A stretch of 64,000 nt of DNA, from NCBI RefSeq assembly GCF_034314165.1, contig NZ_JAVIWK010000001.1, forward strand, positions 372,001 to 436,000, in the 5' to 3' direction. Below are positions 49,366-58,291 of this stretch, in pieces. The stretch's first letter is position 1. Each line of letters starts with the position of its first letter. Source of the DNA: Pseudomonas sp. Bout1 (GTDB lineage: Bacteria; Pseudomonadota; Gammaproteobacteria; Pseudomonadales; Pseudomonadaceae). Position numbers and translations under genes: made by a program. The notes below the pieces were generated by a model. That model saw nothing but the letters and a program-made list of their open reading frames with translations, was not told the DNA's origin and did not search any database.

Positions 49366-50135
49366 CAGGGCTTGATGCCGCGGTGCAGGGCGACGATGCC
49401 CGAGGTCATGTTGTGGTAGGTCACCCGGTCGAAACCGGCCTCTACCATCATCGACTTCAGGGTTTCCTGGTTCGGGTGCATGCGGATCGATTCGGCCAGG
49501 TAGCGGTAGCTTTCGGCGTCATTGGTGATCAGCTTGCCCATCAACGGCATGAAGGCGAACGAGTAGGTGTCGTAGACCTTGGACATCAGCGCGTTGGTCG
49601 GCTTGGAGAACTCCAGCACCAGCAGGCGACCGCCGGGCTTGAGTACGCGCAGCATGGAGCGCAGCGCGTCTTCCTTGTGGGTCACGTTACGCAGGCCGAA
49701 GGCGATGGTCACGCAGTCGAAATGGTTGTCCGGGAACGGCAGCTTTTCAGCGTCGGCCTGGACGAACTCGATATTGCCCGCCACGCCTTTGTCCAACAGG
49801 CGGTCCCGCCCGACCTTGAGCATCGAGCCGTTGATGTCGGCCAATACCACTTGGCCGGTGGGGCCCACCAGCTTGGAGAACTTGGCGGCCAGGTCGCCCG
49901 TGCCGCCGGCGATATCCAGTACGCGGTTGCCGGTGCGTACGCCCGACAACTCGATGGTGAAGCGCTTCCACAGGCGGTGCATGCCGCCGGACAGCACGTC
50001 GTTCATCAAGTCGTACTTGGCGGCTACCGAATGGAACACCTCGGCGACTTTTTCCGCTTTCTGGCTTTCCGGGACGTTCTTGAAGCCGAAGTGAGTGGTG
50101 GGTTCGGCATCGCTGCCTTTGCGCTGATCAGTCAT
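49365..50135 (-). CDS. ubiE: ubiquinone/menaquinone C-methyltransferase UbiE
   Basis: This 256-residue SAM-dependent methyltransferase acts in ubiquinone synthesis. Motif [16 protein letters not shown] lies near residue 74, the family signatures [13 protein letters not shown] and RPGGRLL-like [12 protein letters not shown] are present, and it ends [12 protein letters not shown] 50135 gives the normal length; the frame is open to 50240 without a good site. It is the first gene of the ubi-his-tat-rsmE run and is divergent from the PHA-associated gene at 50279. Confidence 0.96.
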   Translation of the reverse strand: MTDQRKGSDAEPTTHFGFKNVPESQKAEKVAEVFHSVAAKYDLMNDVLSGGMHRLWKRFTIELSGVRTGNRVLDIAGGTGDLAAKFSKLVGPTGQVVLADINGSMLKVGRDRLLDKGVAGNIEFVQADAEKLPFPDNHFDCVTIAFGLRNVTHKEDALRSMLRVLKPGGRLLVLEFSKPTNALMSKVYDTYSFAFMPLMGKLITNDAESYRYLAESIRMHPNQETLKSMMVEAGFDRVTYHNMTSGIVALHRGIKP

Positions 50136-50278
50136 ATCGCTGTCACCAAAAGAGAATGGGGGCATTCTAATCCCCAAGGCATGCTTTGTCTTGGCAAGGC
50201 TGAAGGTAAGATAGGTGGCCACCGAGACCTTTTGCCGCATGGCAGGTCCGCAAGTCTCTATAACGAGGAGTCATTCAA

Positions 50279-50554
50279 ATGGCCCGTATACAGGTTGAAC
50301 GTGCTCATACACTGGGCAAAGACGCTGCCCGCGAAAAAGCCGACAAGTTGGCGAGCAAACTCAAGGATCAATATGGCCTGGAGTCTTCGTGGGCCGGCGA
50401 CACACTGAATCTCAAACGCTCGGGCGTTAAAGGCACGGTGAAAGTGGCTGAAGATTCCCTGCGGATTGAAGTCGAACTCGGCCTGTTGATGTCGGCCATG
50501 AGTGGCACCATCAAGTCCGAAATCGAGAAGGCGCTGGATAAAGCCCTGGCCTGA
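50279..50554 (+). CDS. polyhydroxyalkanoic acid system protein (PF09650-type)
   Basis: This 91-residue protein is of the PHA-system family found next to pha genes. It begins MARIQVERAHTLGKDAAREK and continues with a pattern of basic helix, GLMSAM and EKALDKALA. Its biochemical role is not established; the fold resembles small SRPBCC or ferredoxin-like proteins in length only. The ATG follows ACGAGGAG. It lies between ubiE (divergent) and the phasin genes, on the same strand as the phasins. Confidence 0.88.
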   Translation: MARIQVERAHTLGKDAAREKADKLASKLKDQYGLESSWAGDTLNLKRSGVKGTVKVAEDSLRIEVELGLLMSAMSGTIKSEIEKALDKALA

Positions 50555-50658
50555 TTACGACCTTCTTAGGGTGCCGATTCTAATTTTTCTGCCTACTTTG
50601 TGCCCACGCCCTCAACTTCTGTGGGCAGTTCCTCCCCCCTTTATGCGTGAGGTGCACC

Positions 50659-51081
50659 ATGGCCAAAGTTATTTTGAAGAAAAAAATTGCTACCGGAACT
50701 AACGCCCTGACCGACGTTAAATCCTATGCCCGCAAGATCTGGCTGGCCGGTTTGGGGGCTTATGCCAAGGTCGGCAGCGAGGGCGCCGAGTACTTCAAGG
50801 AACTCGTAAAGACTGGTCAACATGTTGAAAGCAAAGGCAAAAAAGTTGTGAGTGAACAACTTGATGCCGCCAACAGTCAGATTGATCAAGTCAAGAGCGA
50901 AGTCTTCGGCGTCAAAGGCCGAGTCGAAGTACAACTGGATAAAGTTGAAAGCGCTTTTGATAGTCGTGTTGGAAGTGCCTTGAATCGGATCGGCATTCCG
51001 TCTAAACATGACGTGGAGACACTCTCTGCTAAGCTCGATGAGCTGACGGCATTGCTCGAACGTGTCGCGCGTAAACACTAA
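50659..51081 (+). CDS. phaI: phasin PhaI
   Basis: This 140-residue phasin coats PHA granules. The conserved helical phasin core has SYARKIWLAGLGAYAKVG (near residue 25) and a C-terminal helical, coiled-coil-like part. It shares the core with PhaF downstream but lacks its basic tail. ATG 50659 (MAKVILKKKI) follows TGAGGTG. It lies 12 bp before phaF. Confidence 0.94.
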   Translation: MAKVILKKKIATGTNALTDVKSYARKIWLAGLGAYAKVGSEGAEYFKELVKTGQHVESKGKKVVSEQLDAANSQIDQVKSEVFGVKGRVEVQLDKVESAFDSRVGSALNRIGIPSKHDVETLSAKLDELTALLERVARKH

Positions 51082-51093
51082 GGAGACAACGGG

Positions 51094-52074
51094 ATGGCTG
51101 GTAAAAAGACTACTGATAAAGAAGGCAGCTCGTGGATTGGGGAAGTTGAAAAATACTCCCGCAAGATCTGGCTGGCCGGTTTAGGCGTGTACTCGAAGGT
51201 GAGCAGTGACGGCGGCAAATACTTCGAGACTTTGGTTAAAGACGGCGAGAAGGCCGAGAAGTTGACCAAGAGCACAGTGGGTAAACAAGTCGATGCGGCA
51301 AAGGCTTCCGCCGGTTCTGCCAAATCGCGTATCAGCGACAAGTGGGGCGAACTGGAAGGGGCTTTTGACAAGCGCCTGAACAGTGCCATTTCGCGACTGG
51401 GCGTGCCTAGCCGTACTGAAGTGAAAGCGCTGCACAGCAAGGTTGATACATTGACCCGGCAAATCGAAAAACTCACCGGCGCGAAAGTTGCGCCAGTTGC
51501 GGCTAAAACTGCAGCGGTTAAACCGGCTGCCAAGCCTGTCGCGAAAACGGCTGCGGCCAAGCCCGCGGTAAAAACAGCCGCCAAACCTCTGGTCAAGGCC
51601 GCCGCCAAACCGGCTGCCAAGCCAGCCGCCAAGGCGCCTGCCAAAGCTGCGGCTAAACCGGCTGCCAAGCCTGCGGCTAAAACCGCAGCGGCTAAACCGG
51701 CCGCCAAGCCTGCCGCTAAACCAGTGGCCGCTAAAGCAGCTGCAAAACCTGCGGCGAAACCTGCAGCCAAGCCGGTAGCAAAAGCAGCAGCCAAGCCTGC
51801 GGCTAAAACCGCCGCCGCCAAACCTGCAGCCAAGCCGGTTGCTGCCAAACCCGCCGCCAAGCCTGCTGCTGCAAAACCTGCAGCGGCCAAGCCAGCTGCA
51901 AAACCGGCCGCGGCGAAGAAGCCTGCCGTAGCCAAAAAGCCAGCAGCGCCGAAGCCAGCGGTAGCGGCCAAGCCTGCAACTACAGCGCCGGCGACCAACT
52001 CGGTCACGCCACCGACGCCTGCTGTTACCCCGACTGCAACGCCGGCAACCCCGACGCCTACCAGTCAGTCCTGA
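51094..52074 (+). CDS. phaF: phasin/histone-like PhaF
   Basis: This 326-residue protein has two parts. Residues 1-130 are a phasin domain (KYSRKIWLAGLGVYSKV) that binds the PHA granule. Residues about 130-295 are Ala/Lys/Pro repeats (AAKPAAKP and variants) like the histone H1 tail, which binds DNA and helps share granules between daughter cells. The tail ends in a Pro/Thr-rich segment. The repeats leave long open frames on other strands that are not genes. The gene is convergent with phaD. Confidence 0.95.
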   Translation: MAGKKTTDKEGSSWIGEVEKYSRKIWLAGLGVYSKVSSDGGKYFETLVKDGEKAEKLTKSTVGKQVDAAKASAGSAKSRISDKWGELEGAFDKRLNSAISRLGVPSRTEVKALHSKVDTLTRQIEKLTGAKVAPVAAKTAAVKPAAKPVAKTAAAKPAVKTAAKPLVKAAAKPAAKPAAKAPAKAAAKPAAKPAAKTAAAKPAAKPAAKPVAAKAAAKPAAKPAAKPVAKAAAKPAAKTAAAKPAAKPVAAKPAAKPAAAKPAAAKPAAKPAAAKKPAVAKKPAAPKPAVAAKPATTAPATNSVTPPTPAVTPTATPATPTPTSQS

Positions 52075-52113
52075 TTTTTACGGGACACATAAAAACGCCC
52101 GGCCTACGAAGGT

Positions 52114-52204
52114 TTGTGGGAGCCGGGCTTGCCCGCGATAGCATCACCTCGGTGTAACTGACATACCGAGGCGATGCTATCGCGGGCAAGCCCGGCTCCC
52201 ACAT
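52114..52204. repeat. REP doublet between phaF and phaD
   Basis: An inward-facing pair of GTGGGAGCCGGGCTTGCCCG plus CGATAG copies. Its spacer is itself palindromic (GCATCACCTCGGT...ACCGAGGCGATGC), so the whole 90 bp could fold into one long hairpin between the convergent genes. Confidence 0.87.
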
Positions 52205-52219
52205 TTGGCCGGGGTCGTT

Positions 52220-52843
52220 TCAGATATTCGAGTCGTCCAGGTACCTGAGCGCCAACCGCTCTGTCGCCAACCTTGCCGGCATCAGCAGATGCGGCGCCAC
52301 CAACATCATGATCTGGTACACCACCACGCGTACCTCACCTTCACGGTCGAGAATCCGTTGGTAGTCCAGGGAAAACAGCAGGGTCATGGTGATCTGTTCC
52401 ACCAATTGGCCCAGCGCCTGGGTGTCACTGACCAACTGCCCATTCGTCTTGAGCCGTGCCAGTAAAGAGGCCAGTGTGCGCTTGAGCGCCGTCAGCAGGT
52501 TGCGAATGCCCTTGGCCAGTTTCGGCAAGCGCCCCGCCAGGTTCGACAGGTCTTGGAACAGAAACCGGTAGTGCGCCATGCGCTCCACGATCAGGTGCAA
52601 AAACAGCCAGTAATCCTCGGCCGCCAGTTGGGCGTCCTCGGGCGGGTCGAGCAACGGCGCCAACTCGGCCTGGAATCGTTCGAACAGCCCAAGCACCAGC
52701 GGCTCCTTGCCATGGAAGTGGTAATAGAGATTGCCTGGGCTGATCCCCATTTCATTGGCCACCTCCATGGTCGACACGTTCGGCTCGCCCTTGTGGTTGA
52801 ACAACTGCAAGGCACATTCAAGGATACGGTCGCGGGTCTTCAT
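52220..52843 (-). CDS. phaD: TetR-family regulator PhaD
   Basis: This 207-residue transcription factor activates the pha genes, with a CoA-ester intermediate as inducer in P. putida. The N-terminal TetR helix-turn-helix includes NEMGISPGNLYYHFHGKEPL (about residues 28-47). It lies 27 bp after phaC2 on the same strand, in the usual phaC1-Z-C2-D order. Confidence 0.93.
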   Translation of the reverse strand: MKTRDRILECALQLFNHKGEPNVSTMEVANEMGISPGNLYYHFHGKEPLVLGLFERFQAELAPLLDPPEDAQLAAEDYWLFLHLIVERMAHYRFLFQDLSNLAGRLPKLAKGIRNLLTALKRTLASLLARLKTNGQLVSDTQALGQLVEQITMTLLFSLDYQRILDREGEVRVVVYQIMMLVAPHLLMPARLATERLALRYLDDSNI

Positions 52844-52870
52844 CCAGTCTTCTTAAAATCGTCGTTGGGT

Positions 52871-54553
52871 TTAGCGGACTCGCACATACGTGCCCGGCGC
52901 CGCTTCCATCGGTGGGTAATTCTGGTTGCCCAGGGCGGTCAGGGTTTCGCGCTGCACGCCGGAGCGCTGTTGGATCCACGCCAGCCAATTGGGCCACCAG
53001 CTGCCTTCGACGTGACTGGCGTCGTAGTACCAGGCGCGCGGGTCGCTGCTCAACTTGAGGTTCTCGACATAGTTGGCCTTGGGGTTGCCCGGCGGGTTGA
53101 GGATGCTCTGGATATGCCCGCTGTTGGACAGCACGAAGCGCTTGTCGCCGCCCAGCAGTTGGGTGGAGCGGTACACCGCGTCCCACGGCGTGATGTGGTC
53201 GTTGATCCCGGCCACACTGAAGCTGTCCACCGTGACCTTCTGCAAGTCAACGGGCGTGCCGCAGACTTCCAGGCCGCCGGGATGGCTCAGTGGGTTGTGC
53301 TTGAAGAAGTCCAGCAAGTCGCCATGCAGCGCGGCGGGCAGGCGGGTGTTGTCGTTGTTCCAGTACAGGATGTCGAACGCCGGCGGTTCCTTGCCCAGCA
53401 GGTAGTTGTTGATCCAGTAATTCCAGATCAGGTCATTGGGGCGCATCCAGGCGAACACCTTGGCCATGTCGCGGCCATCGAGCACGCCTTGTTGATAGGA
53501 ACGGCGCTTGGCGGCTTCCAGGGTTTGCTCGTCGGCGAACAGCATGGCGGGGCCGTCAATCTGGCTGTCCAGCAGGCTCACCAGGTAGCTGGCGCTGGAG
53601 ATGCGGCGCAACTGGCGCTTGGCCTGCAGGTGGCCTTGCAACGCGGCGATGGTCAGGCCACCGGCGCAGGCGCCCATCAGGTTGACCTCGCGCGCACCGG
53701 TGATTGCGCGGCACACGTTCAGTGCTTCTTCCAGGGCGGCGACGTAGGTGGACAGGCCCCATTCGCGATGGCGTACATCCGGGTTGCGCCAGCTGACCAT
53801 GAATACTTGCAGGCCGTTTTTCAGGGCGAACTGGACGAAACTGTTGTTCGGGCTCAGGTCGAATATGTAGTACTTGTTGATTTGCGGCGGCACGATCAGC
53901 AGCGGCTTGGCGTACTGTTTTTCGCTCATGGGCTTGTACTGGATCAGCTCCAGCAGCTCATTGCGAAACACCACCGAGCCGGGCGTGGTGGCGACGGTCT
54001 TGCCGACTTCGAAGGCCTGCTTGGTCACCTGGCGTGGCAAGCCGTTGTTGTGCAGCAGGTCGTCAAGCAGGTTGCTGGCGCCGCGCACCACGCTGTTGCC
54101 GCCGGAGTTGAGCAGCTCTTTGATCGCCAGCGGGTTGAGCAGCGTGTTGGACGGTGACACCGCATCGTTGAGCAGGGAAAAGGCAAAATGTGCCCGAGCC
54201 CGGTCGTCGGCGCCGAGGTTGCTGTCGTCGATCCAGTGACGGGTTTGTTTTTGCCAGCTCAAGTAGGCCTGCAGGCTACGTCGATAAAACGGGTTGAGTT
54301 GCCAGGTCGGGTCGGCGAAGCGGTTGTCGGCCGGGTTTGGCTCGTGCACCGTTTCCCCGAGCAATACCCGGCCTAATTGCCCGCCTAACTTCAACGCGTG
54401 CCGGGCGGTGTGCATCGGGTTGCGCAAGCCGTGTGCGGCAACGCTGCGCAGGGTCGAGAGCAGATCCCGACCGCGCAGGCCGGTGATCGCGCTTTGTGCA
54501 TTGATGAACGCGGCAGGTGTGGGCACCGGGTTCGATACGGGTCTTTCTCGCAT
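52871..54553 (-). CDS. phaC2: class II PHA synthase PhaC2
   Basis: This 560-residue enzyme polymerises medium-chain (R)-3-hydroxyacyl-CoA. The lipase-like box is MGACAGG with the nucleophilic Cys (near residue 296). The Asp and His appear in VAGINDHITPW and SNSGHIQSILNPPG. ATG 54553 lies 9 bp after AAGGAG; a further start at 54589 is less likely. A repeat of another family separates it from phaZ. Confidence 0.95.
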   Translation of the reverse strand: MRERPVSNPVPTPAAFINAQSAITGLRGRDLLSTLRSVAAHGLRNPMHTARHALKLGGQLGRVLLGETVHEPNPADNRFADPTWQLNPFYRRSLQAYLSWQKQTRHWIDDSNLGADDRARAHFAFSLLNDAVSPSNTLLNPLAIKELLNSGGNSVVRGASNLLDDLLHNNGLPRQVTKQAFEVGKTVATTPGSVVFRNELLELIQYKPMSEKQYAKPLLIVPPQINKYYIFDLSPNNSFVQFALKNGLQVFMVSWRNPDVRHREWGLSTYVAALEEALNVCRAITGAREVNLMGACAGGLTIAALQGHLQAKRQLRRISSASYLVSLLDSQIDGPAMLFADEQTLEAAKRRSYQQGVLDGRDMAKVFAWMRPNDLIWNYWINNYLLGKEPPAFDILYWNNDNTRLPAALHGDLLDFFKHNPLSHPGGLEVCGTPVDLQKVTVDSFSVAGINDHITPWDAVYRSTQLLGGDKRFVLSNSGHIQSILNPPGNPKANYVENLKLSSDPRAWYYDASHVEGSWWPNWLAWIQQRSGVQRETLTALGNQNYPPMEAAPGTYVRVR

Positions 54554-54677
54554 GCGCCAACACTCCTTCGTCAAGCCATCAACAAGCACGCCAATTCAGA
54601 ACCATAGTCGGTCCTGGCCAAGTGACCCTATGCGCGACCAAAATTTCTTCCCTGTAACCCCCGTGATTCGTAATTCC

Positions 54678-54792
54678 GTAGTAGCTGTCGAGCGCCAGCG
54701 AGGCTGCGTTGAGCGCGCCGCCGATGATGAGCCTGGCGCAGGACCGAGTCGCGGCTGACGCAGCCTCGCTGGCGCTCGACAGCTGCTACGGA
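54678..54792. repeat. inverted repeat of the GTCGAGCGCCAGCGAGGCTG family
   Basis: GTAGCTGTCGAGCGCCAGCG plus AGGCTGCG and its inverse (CGCAGCC plus TCGCTGGCGCTCGACAGCTG) lie 41 bp apart between phaC2 and phaZ. It is a REP-like family distinct from the others in the window and occurs once here. Confidence 0.8.
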
Positions 54793-54800
54793 GGGCTTGC

Positions 54801-55646
54801 TCATAGGGCGGGTTGCGGATGGATCACCGCGCGCAGGCGTTCCTCCTGGAGAAACTTCATGATGATCGGCGCCACGGCCTCGGCCCGGGTAATCAGGAAC
54901 AAATGGCCGTCGTCGATGATGTGCAGTTGGGCGTTGGGAATGCGCCAGGCGAGCATGCGCATGTTGATCAGCGGGATCAGCGGGTCGTCATCGCCGGCCA
55001 GCACCAGGGTCGGCTGCTTGATCTTGTGCAGCCAGTGGATGCTGGTCCAGCCGAGCCCGGCGAACAGTTGCCAGTAGTAACCCAGCTTGCCCGCCGAACG
55101 GACTTTGCTGGCGTGTTCGGCAGCCAGTTTTGAATCCCGACGGAAGGAGCCGCCGTAGATCATCGGGGCAATGCGCACCACGTGGGACGGCTGGATATAG
55201 CGCCGGGGGCTGGCCATCAGCCACAAGACTTTCGGTTTGCCCGGCACCATGAAAGCCCCGGCGGCGGTGGCGGCAAGAATCAGCTTCTTGCAGCGCTCCG
55301 GGTAGTCATACGCAAACTGCTGCGCCAGCGCGCCGCCCCAGGAAACGCCCACCGCGTTGACCTGGCCATAATCCAGGTAATCGAGCATGCGCGCAGTGAG
55401 CTTGGCCAGGCCGGGAAAGCGATAAGGTCGGCTGGGCGTCGACGAACCGCCGACGCCTGGCACATCAAAGGCAATCACTTCCAGGTCCGGGTCCAGGGCC
55501 TGGACGAACGGAAACACCAACTCAAGGTTGGCGCCGATGCCGTTGAAAATCAGCAACGGCGTCAAGTGAGGCTTGCCCGGGCGCACCGCCGTGCGGATGG
55601 CTTGGCCATCCAGGTCGATGGTACGGAAGATGAACGGTTGCGGCAT
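54801..55646 (-). CDS. phaZ: intracellular PHA depolymerase PhaZ
   Basis: This 281-residue alpha/beta hydrolase mobilises medium-chain PHA. The lipase box is GVSWGGA (Ser near residue 102), with Asp in LAGDDDPLIP and His in IDDGHLFL. No signal peptide, as expected for an intracellular, granule-bound enzyme. ATG 55646 (MPQPFIFRTID) gives the usual length; the frame extends to 55694. Confidence 0.95.
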   Translation of the reverse strand: MPQPFIFRTIDLDGQAIRTAVRPGKPHLTPLLIFNGIGANLELVFPFVQALDPDLEVIAFDVPGVGGSSTPSRPYRFPGLAKLTARMLDYLDYGQVNAVGVSWGGALAQQFAYDYPERCKKLILAATAAGAFMVPGKPKVLWLMASPRRYIQPSHVVRIAPMIYGGSFRRDSKLAAEHASKVRSAGKLGYYWQLFAGLGWTSIHWLHKIKQPTLVLAGDDDPLIPLINMRMLAWRIPNAQLHIIDDGHLFLITRAEAVAPIIMKFLQEERLRAVIHPQPAL

Positions 55647-55693
55647 GGGCTTACCCTGCAAAATGGCGCTATTTCCCTGCGGGAACACGGTCA

Positions 55694-55785
55694 ATGTGGG
55701 AGTCTGGTTTGCCTGCGATGCAGACGCTGCGGTGTATCAGGCACACCGAGTTGATGCCATCGCAGGCAAGCCAGCTCCCACATTT
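55694..55785. repeat. REP doublet between phaZ and phaC1
   Basis: An inward-facing pair (AATGTGGGAGTCTGGTTTGC ... inverse of GTGGGAGCTGGCTTGCCTGC). The left arm is degenerate. The spacer contains GGTGTATCAGGCACACCGAG. It lies between two genes of the pha operon. Confidence 0.83.
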
Positions 55786-55799
55786 GATCCTATTCCAGC

Positions 55800-57479
55800 C
55801 TACCTTTCGTGAACGTATGTGCCCGGCGCCGCTTCAGCCGCTGCGTACGCTTTATTACCCAGTGCTGTCGGCGCTTTTTTCAGCTTGCCCGAGCGTTCGG
55901 CCTGCCACGCCTGCCAGTGCAGCCACCACGAATCGGTGTGCTTGGTGGCATTCTCCTGCCAGTCCAGGGCCTTGCCCGGCAGGGTATCGCTGGTCTGGTA
56001 GCGCGATTTGGGGTTGCCCGGCGGGTTCAGGATGCTCTGGATATGCCCGCTGCTGGACAGCACAAACTCGACCTTGCCCCCAAACAACTGCGCCGACTTG
56101 TAGCAGGACTGCCACGGGGTGATGTGGTCGTTGGTGCCGGCCAAAGAATAGATATCGGCGGTGACCTGCTTGAGGTCGATCGGTGTACCGCACACTTCCA
56201 GGGCATTGGCGCGTATCAGCGGGTTGTTCTTGAACAGTTCGATCAGGTCGCCGTGGAACGCAGCCGGCAAGCGCGTGGTGTCGTTGTTCCAGAACAGAAT
56301 GTCGAACACCGGCGGCTCGTTGCCCAGCAGGTAATTGTTGACCCAGTAGTTCCAGATCAGATCATTGGGGCGCATCCAGGCAAACACCTTGGCCATGTCG
56401 CGGCCTTCGAGCACGCCGGCCTGGTAGGAATGGCGCTTGGCCGCTTCCAGGGTTTGTTCGTCGACGAACAGCGCCACTTGGGTGTCCAGGGTGGTGTCCA
56501 GCACGCTTACCAGCAGGGTCAGGGCGTTGACCTTCTTCTCGCCCAGTGCGGCGTAGTGGCCCAGCAGGGCGGTGCAGGTGATGCCGCCGGAGCAGGCGCC
56601 GAGCATGTTGATGTCTTTGCTGCCGGTAATCGCGCTCACCACATCGACCGCTTCTTTGAGCGCCTCGATATAGGTCGACAGGCCCCACTCGCGCTGGGCC
56701 TTGGTCGGGTTGCGCCAGCTGACGATAAACGTCTGCTGGTTATTGCGCAGGCAGAAGCGCGCCAGGCTCTTGTCCGGGCTCAGGTCGAATACATAGAACT
56801 TGTTGATCTGCGGCGGCACCACCAGCAGTGGGCGTTCGTGCACCTGCTCGGTGATCGGCCGGTACTGGATCAGCTCCAGCACATCGTTGCGAAACACCAC
56901 GGCGCCTTCGGTGGTACCCAGGCTCTTGCCCACTTCAAAGGCACCCATGTTGACCTGGCTCGGCATGCCGCCGTTGTGCACCATGTCCTTGGCCAAGTGG
57001 GACAGGCCATCCAGCAGGCTCTTGCCGCCGGTCTCGAAGAAGCGTTTGACGGCTGCCGGGTTGGCCGCGCTGTTGGTGGGCGCCATGGCTTCGGTCATCA
57101 GGTTGATGACGAAGTGGCCGCGGCTGATGTCGTGTTCCGACAGGTTGCTGTCACCGATCCAGTCGTGCAGCTCCTTGCGCCACGCCAGGTAGGTTTGCAG
57201 GTAACGTTTGTAGAGCGGGTTCTGGGTCCACGCCGGGTCGTTGAAGCGACGGTCGTCGGCCTCGGGTGTCAGCTGTGATTTGCCGAACACCACGTTCTTC
57301 AACTCCACGCCGAAATGCGCGACGTGCTTGACGCTGTGCAACGGTTGTTTGATGGCCTGGGTCAGCACCATCCGAGCGGATGCCAGCAAATCCTTTTTCC
57401 GTAACGCGATGATCGGGTTCAGCCCCAGGGTGTTTTCCGAGGCCTGGCGTTTCAAGTCATCGTTGTTCTTGTTACTCAT
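55800..57479 (-). CDS. phaC1: class II PHA synthase PhaC1
   Basis: This 559-residue enzyme is the main medium-chain PHA synthase. The nucleophile motif is LGACSGGIT (Cys near residue 296), with Asp in LAGTNDHITPW and His in SSSGHIQSILNPPG. It is paralogous to PhaC2. It starts MSNKNNDDLKRQ and is the first gene of the phaC1-Z-C2-D unit. The 249-bp region upstream (57480-57728) contains repeated GTAC-rich motifs but no promoter I can define. Confidence 0.96.
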   Translation of the reverse strand: MSNKNNDDLKRQASENTLGLNPIIALRKKDLLASARMVLTQAIKQPLHSVKHVAHFGVELKNVVFGKSQLTPEADDRRFNDPAWTQNPLYKRYLQTYLAWRKELHDWIGDSNLSEHDISRGHFVINLMTEAMAPTNSAANPAAVKRFFETGGKSLLDGLSHLAKDMVHNGGMPSQVNMGAFEVGKSLGTTEGAVVFRNDVLELIQYRPITEQVHERPLLVVPPQINKFYVFDLSPDKSLARFCLRNNQQTFIVSWRNPTKAQREWGLSTYIEALKEAVDVVSAITGSKDINMLGACSGGITCTALLGHYAALGEKKVNALTLLVSVLDTTLDTQVALFVDEQTLEAAKRHSYQAGVLEGRDMAKVFAWMRPNDLIWNYWVNNYLLGNEPPVFDILFWNNDTTRLPAAFHGDLIELFKNNPLIRANALEVCGTPIDLKQVTADIYSLAGTNDHITPWQSCYKSAQLFGGKVEFVLSSSGHIQSILNPPGNPKSRYQTSDTLPGKALDWQENATKHTDSWWLHWQAWQAERSGKLKKAPTALGNKAYAAAEAAPGTYVHER

Positions 57480-57728
57480 CTACGACGCTCCATTGTCCGA
57501 CAGACGAGTACCGGGTACCGCTGTGTACCACTACTTGCCACACAGCACAGCCTGGTACTACTGCTCGGGTGACCGTTAATACCGCATCGTCAAATGCAGG
57601 GAACTTGCCAGTTCCATTGGTTACCCGAGTTTAATTTTTTTCGCAAGCGGGCCAATCGTTGGCCACGACAGAGGGGCATTCAAGCAGATGGAATTAGAAA
57701 ATGCCCACTAATGAGCAAAAGGCCTGGG

Positions 57729-58106
57729 CTAGAGCATCAGCCGCACGACCGATTGGCTCGGGTCGCGGGTTTTTCCGGCTGCTTTGAGCTCGGCAAGATA
57801 ATCGGCCCACAGTGCGTCCTGACGCACGGCAAGTTGGTAGAGGTAGTCCCAGGTGAACAGCCCGCTGTCATGGCCATCGTCGAAGGTCAATTTCAGTGCG
57901 TATTGGCCGGCGGGTTCGATCTTGCTCAAGCCGACATTGAGCTTGCCAAATTGCAGGATCGGTTTGCCGTGGCCCTGGACCTCGGCGGAAGGGGAGTGCA
58001 CCCGCAGGAATTCGGCGGGCAGTTGATACACCTCGTCGGGACCGTAGGTAAGGCCCAGTGTCCTGGAGGCTTTGTGCAGGTTGATGGCGGTGGGCAGTTT
58101 GGTCAT
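57729..58106 (-). CDS. DUF971 / GBBH-like N-terminal domain protein
   Basis: This 125-residue protein consists of one DUF971 domain, the small beta-rich domain found at the N-terminus of gamma-butyrobetaine hydroxylase (LGLTYGPDEVYQLPAEFLRV, FDDGHDSGLFTWDYLYQLA). The conserved zinc-type cysteines of the eukaryotic domain are not evident. Family members next to hslVU are common in proteobacteria; their function is unknown. Confidence 0.9.
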   Translation of the reverse strand: MTKLPTAINLHKASRTLGLTYGPDEVYQLPAEFLRVHSPSAEVQGHGKPILQFGKLNVGLSKIEPAGQYALKLTFDDGHDSGLFTWDYLYQLAVRQDALWADYLAELKAAGKTRDPSQSVVRLML

Positions 58107-58165
58107 TTGGGGAACCGCTCAGAGATGATCCTGAAGGAACCGGCATCGTGCAGGAGCCTGGTCTC

Positions 58166-58253
58166 TGTGGGAGCCGGGCTTGCCCGCGATGGCAGCGCCT
58201 CGGCGTATCAGTTGCACCGAGGTGAGGCTATCGCAGGCAAGCCAGCTCCCACA
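58166..58253. repeat. REP doublet between hslU and the DUF971 gene
   Basis: An inward-facing pair with CCTCGGCGTATCAGTTGC and ACCGAGG in the spacer. Confidence 0.84.
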
Positions 58254-58291
58254 CAAGCCAGGCTGCTATCCAGCCCGGTTCTATATGTGGC

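Noticed and set aside
51481..52000. Repeated DNA considered as a CRISPR or satellite array
   Set aside because: The repeats are in frame, irregular and code for the PhaF tail; there are no spacers and no cas genes.
51078..52007. Gly/Ala-rich frame antisense to phaF
   Set aside because: It only reflects the complement of the Ala-Lys-Pro repeats. PhaF is a well-known protein on the plus strand.
55809..57278. Long plus-strand frame opposite phaC1 (and a similar one opposite phaC2)
   Set aside because: Shadow of the PHA synthase genes; no conserved motif and no proper start.
57480..57728. GTAC-rich motifs upstream of phaC1 as a PhaD operator or sigma-54 promoter
   Set aside because: The half-sites do not form a clear palindrome, and the GG/GC spacing for sigma-54 is not met, so no site can be assigned.
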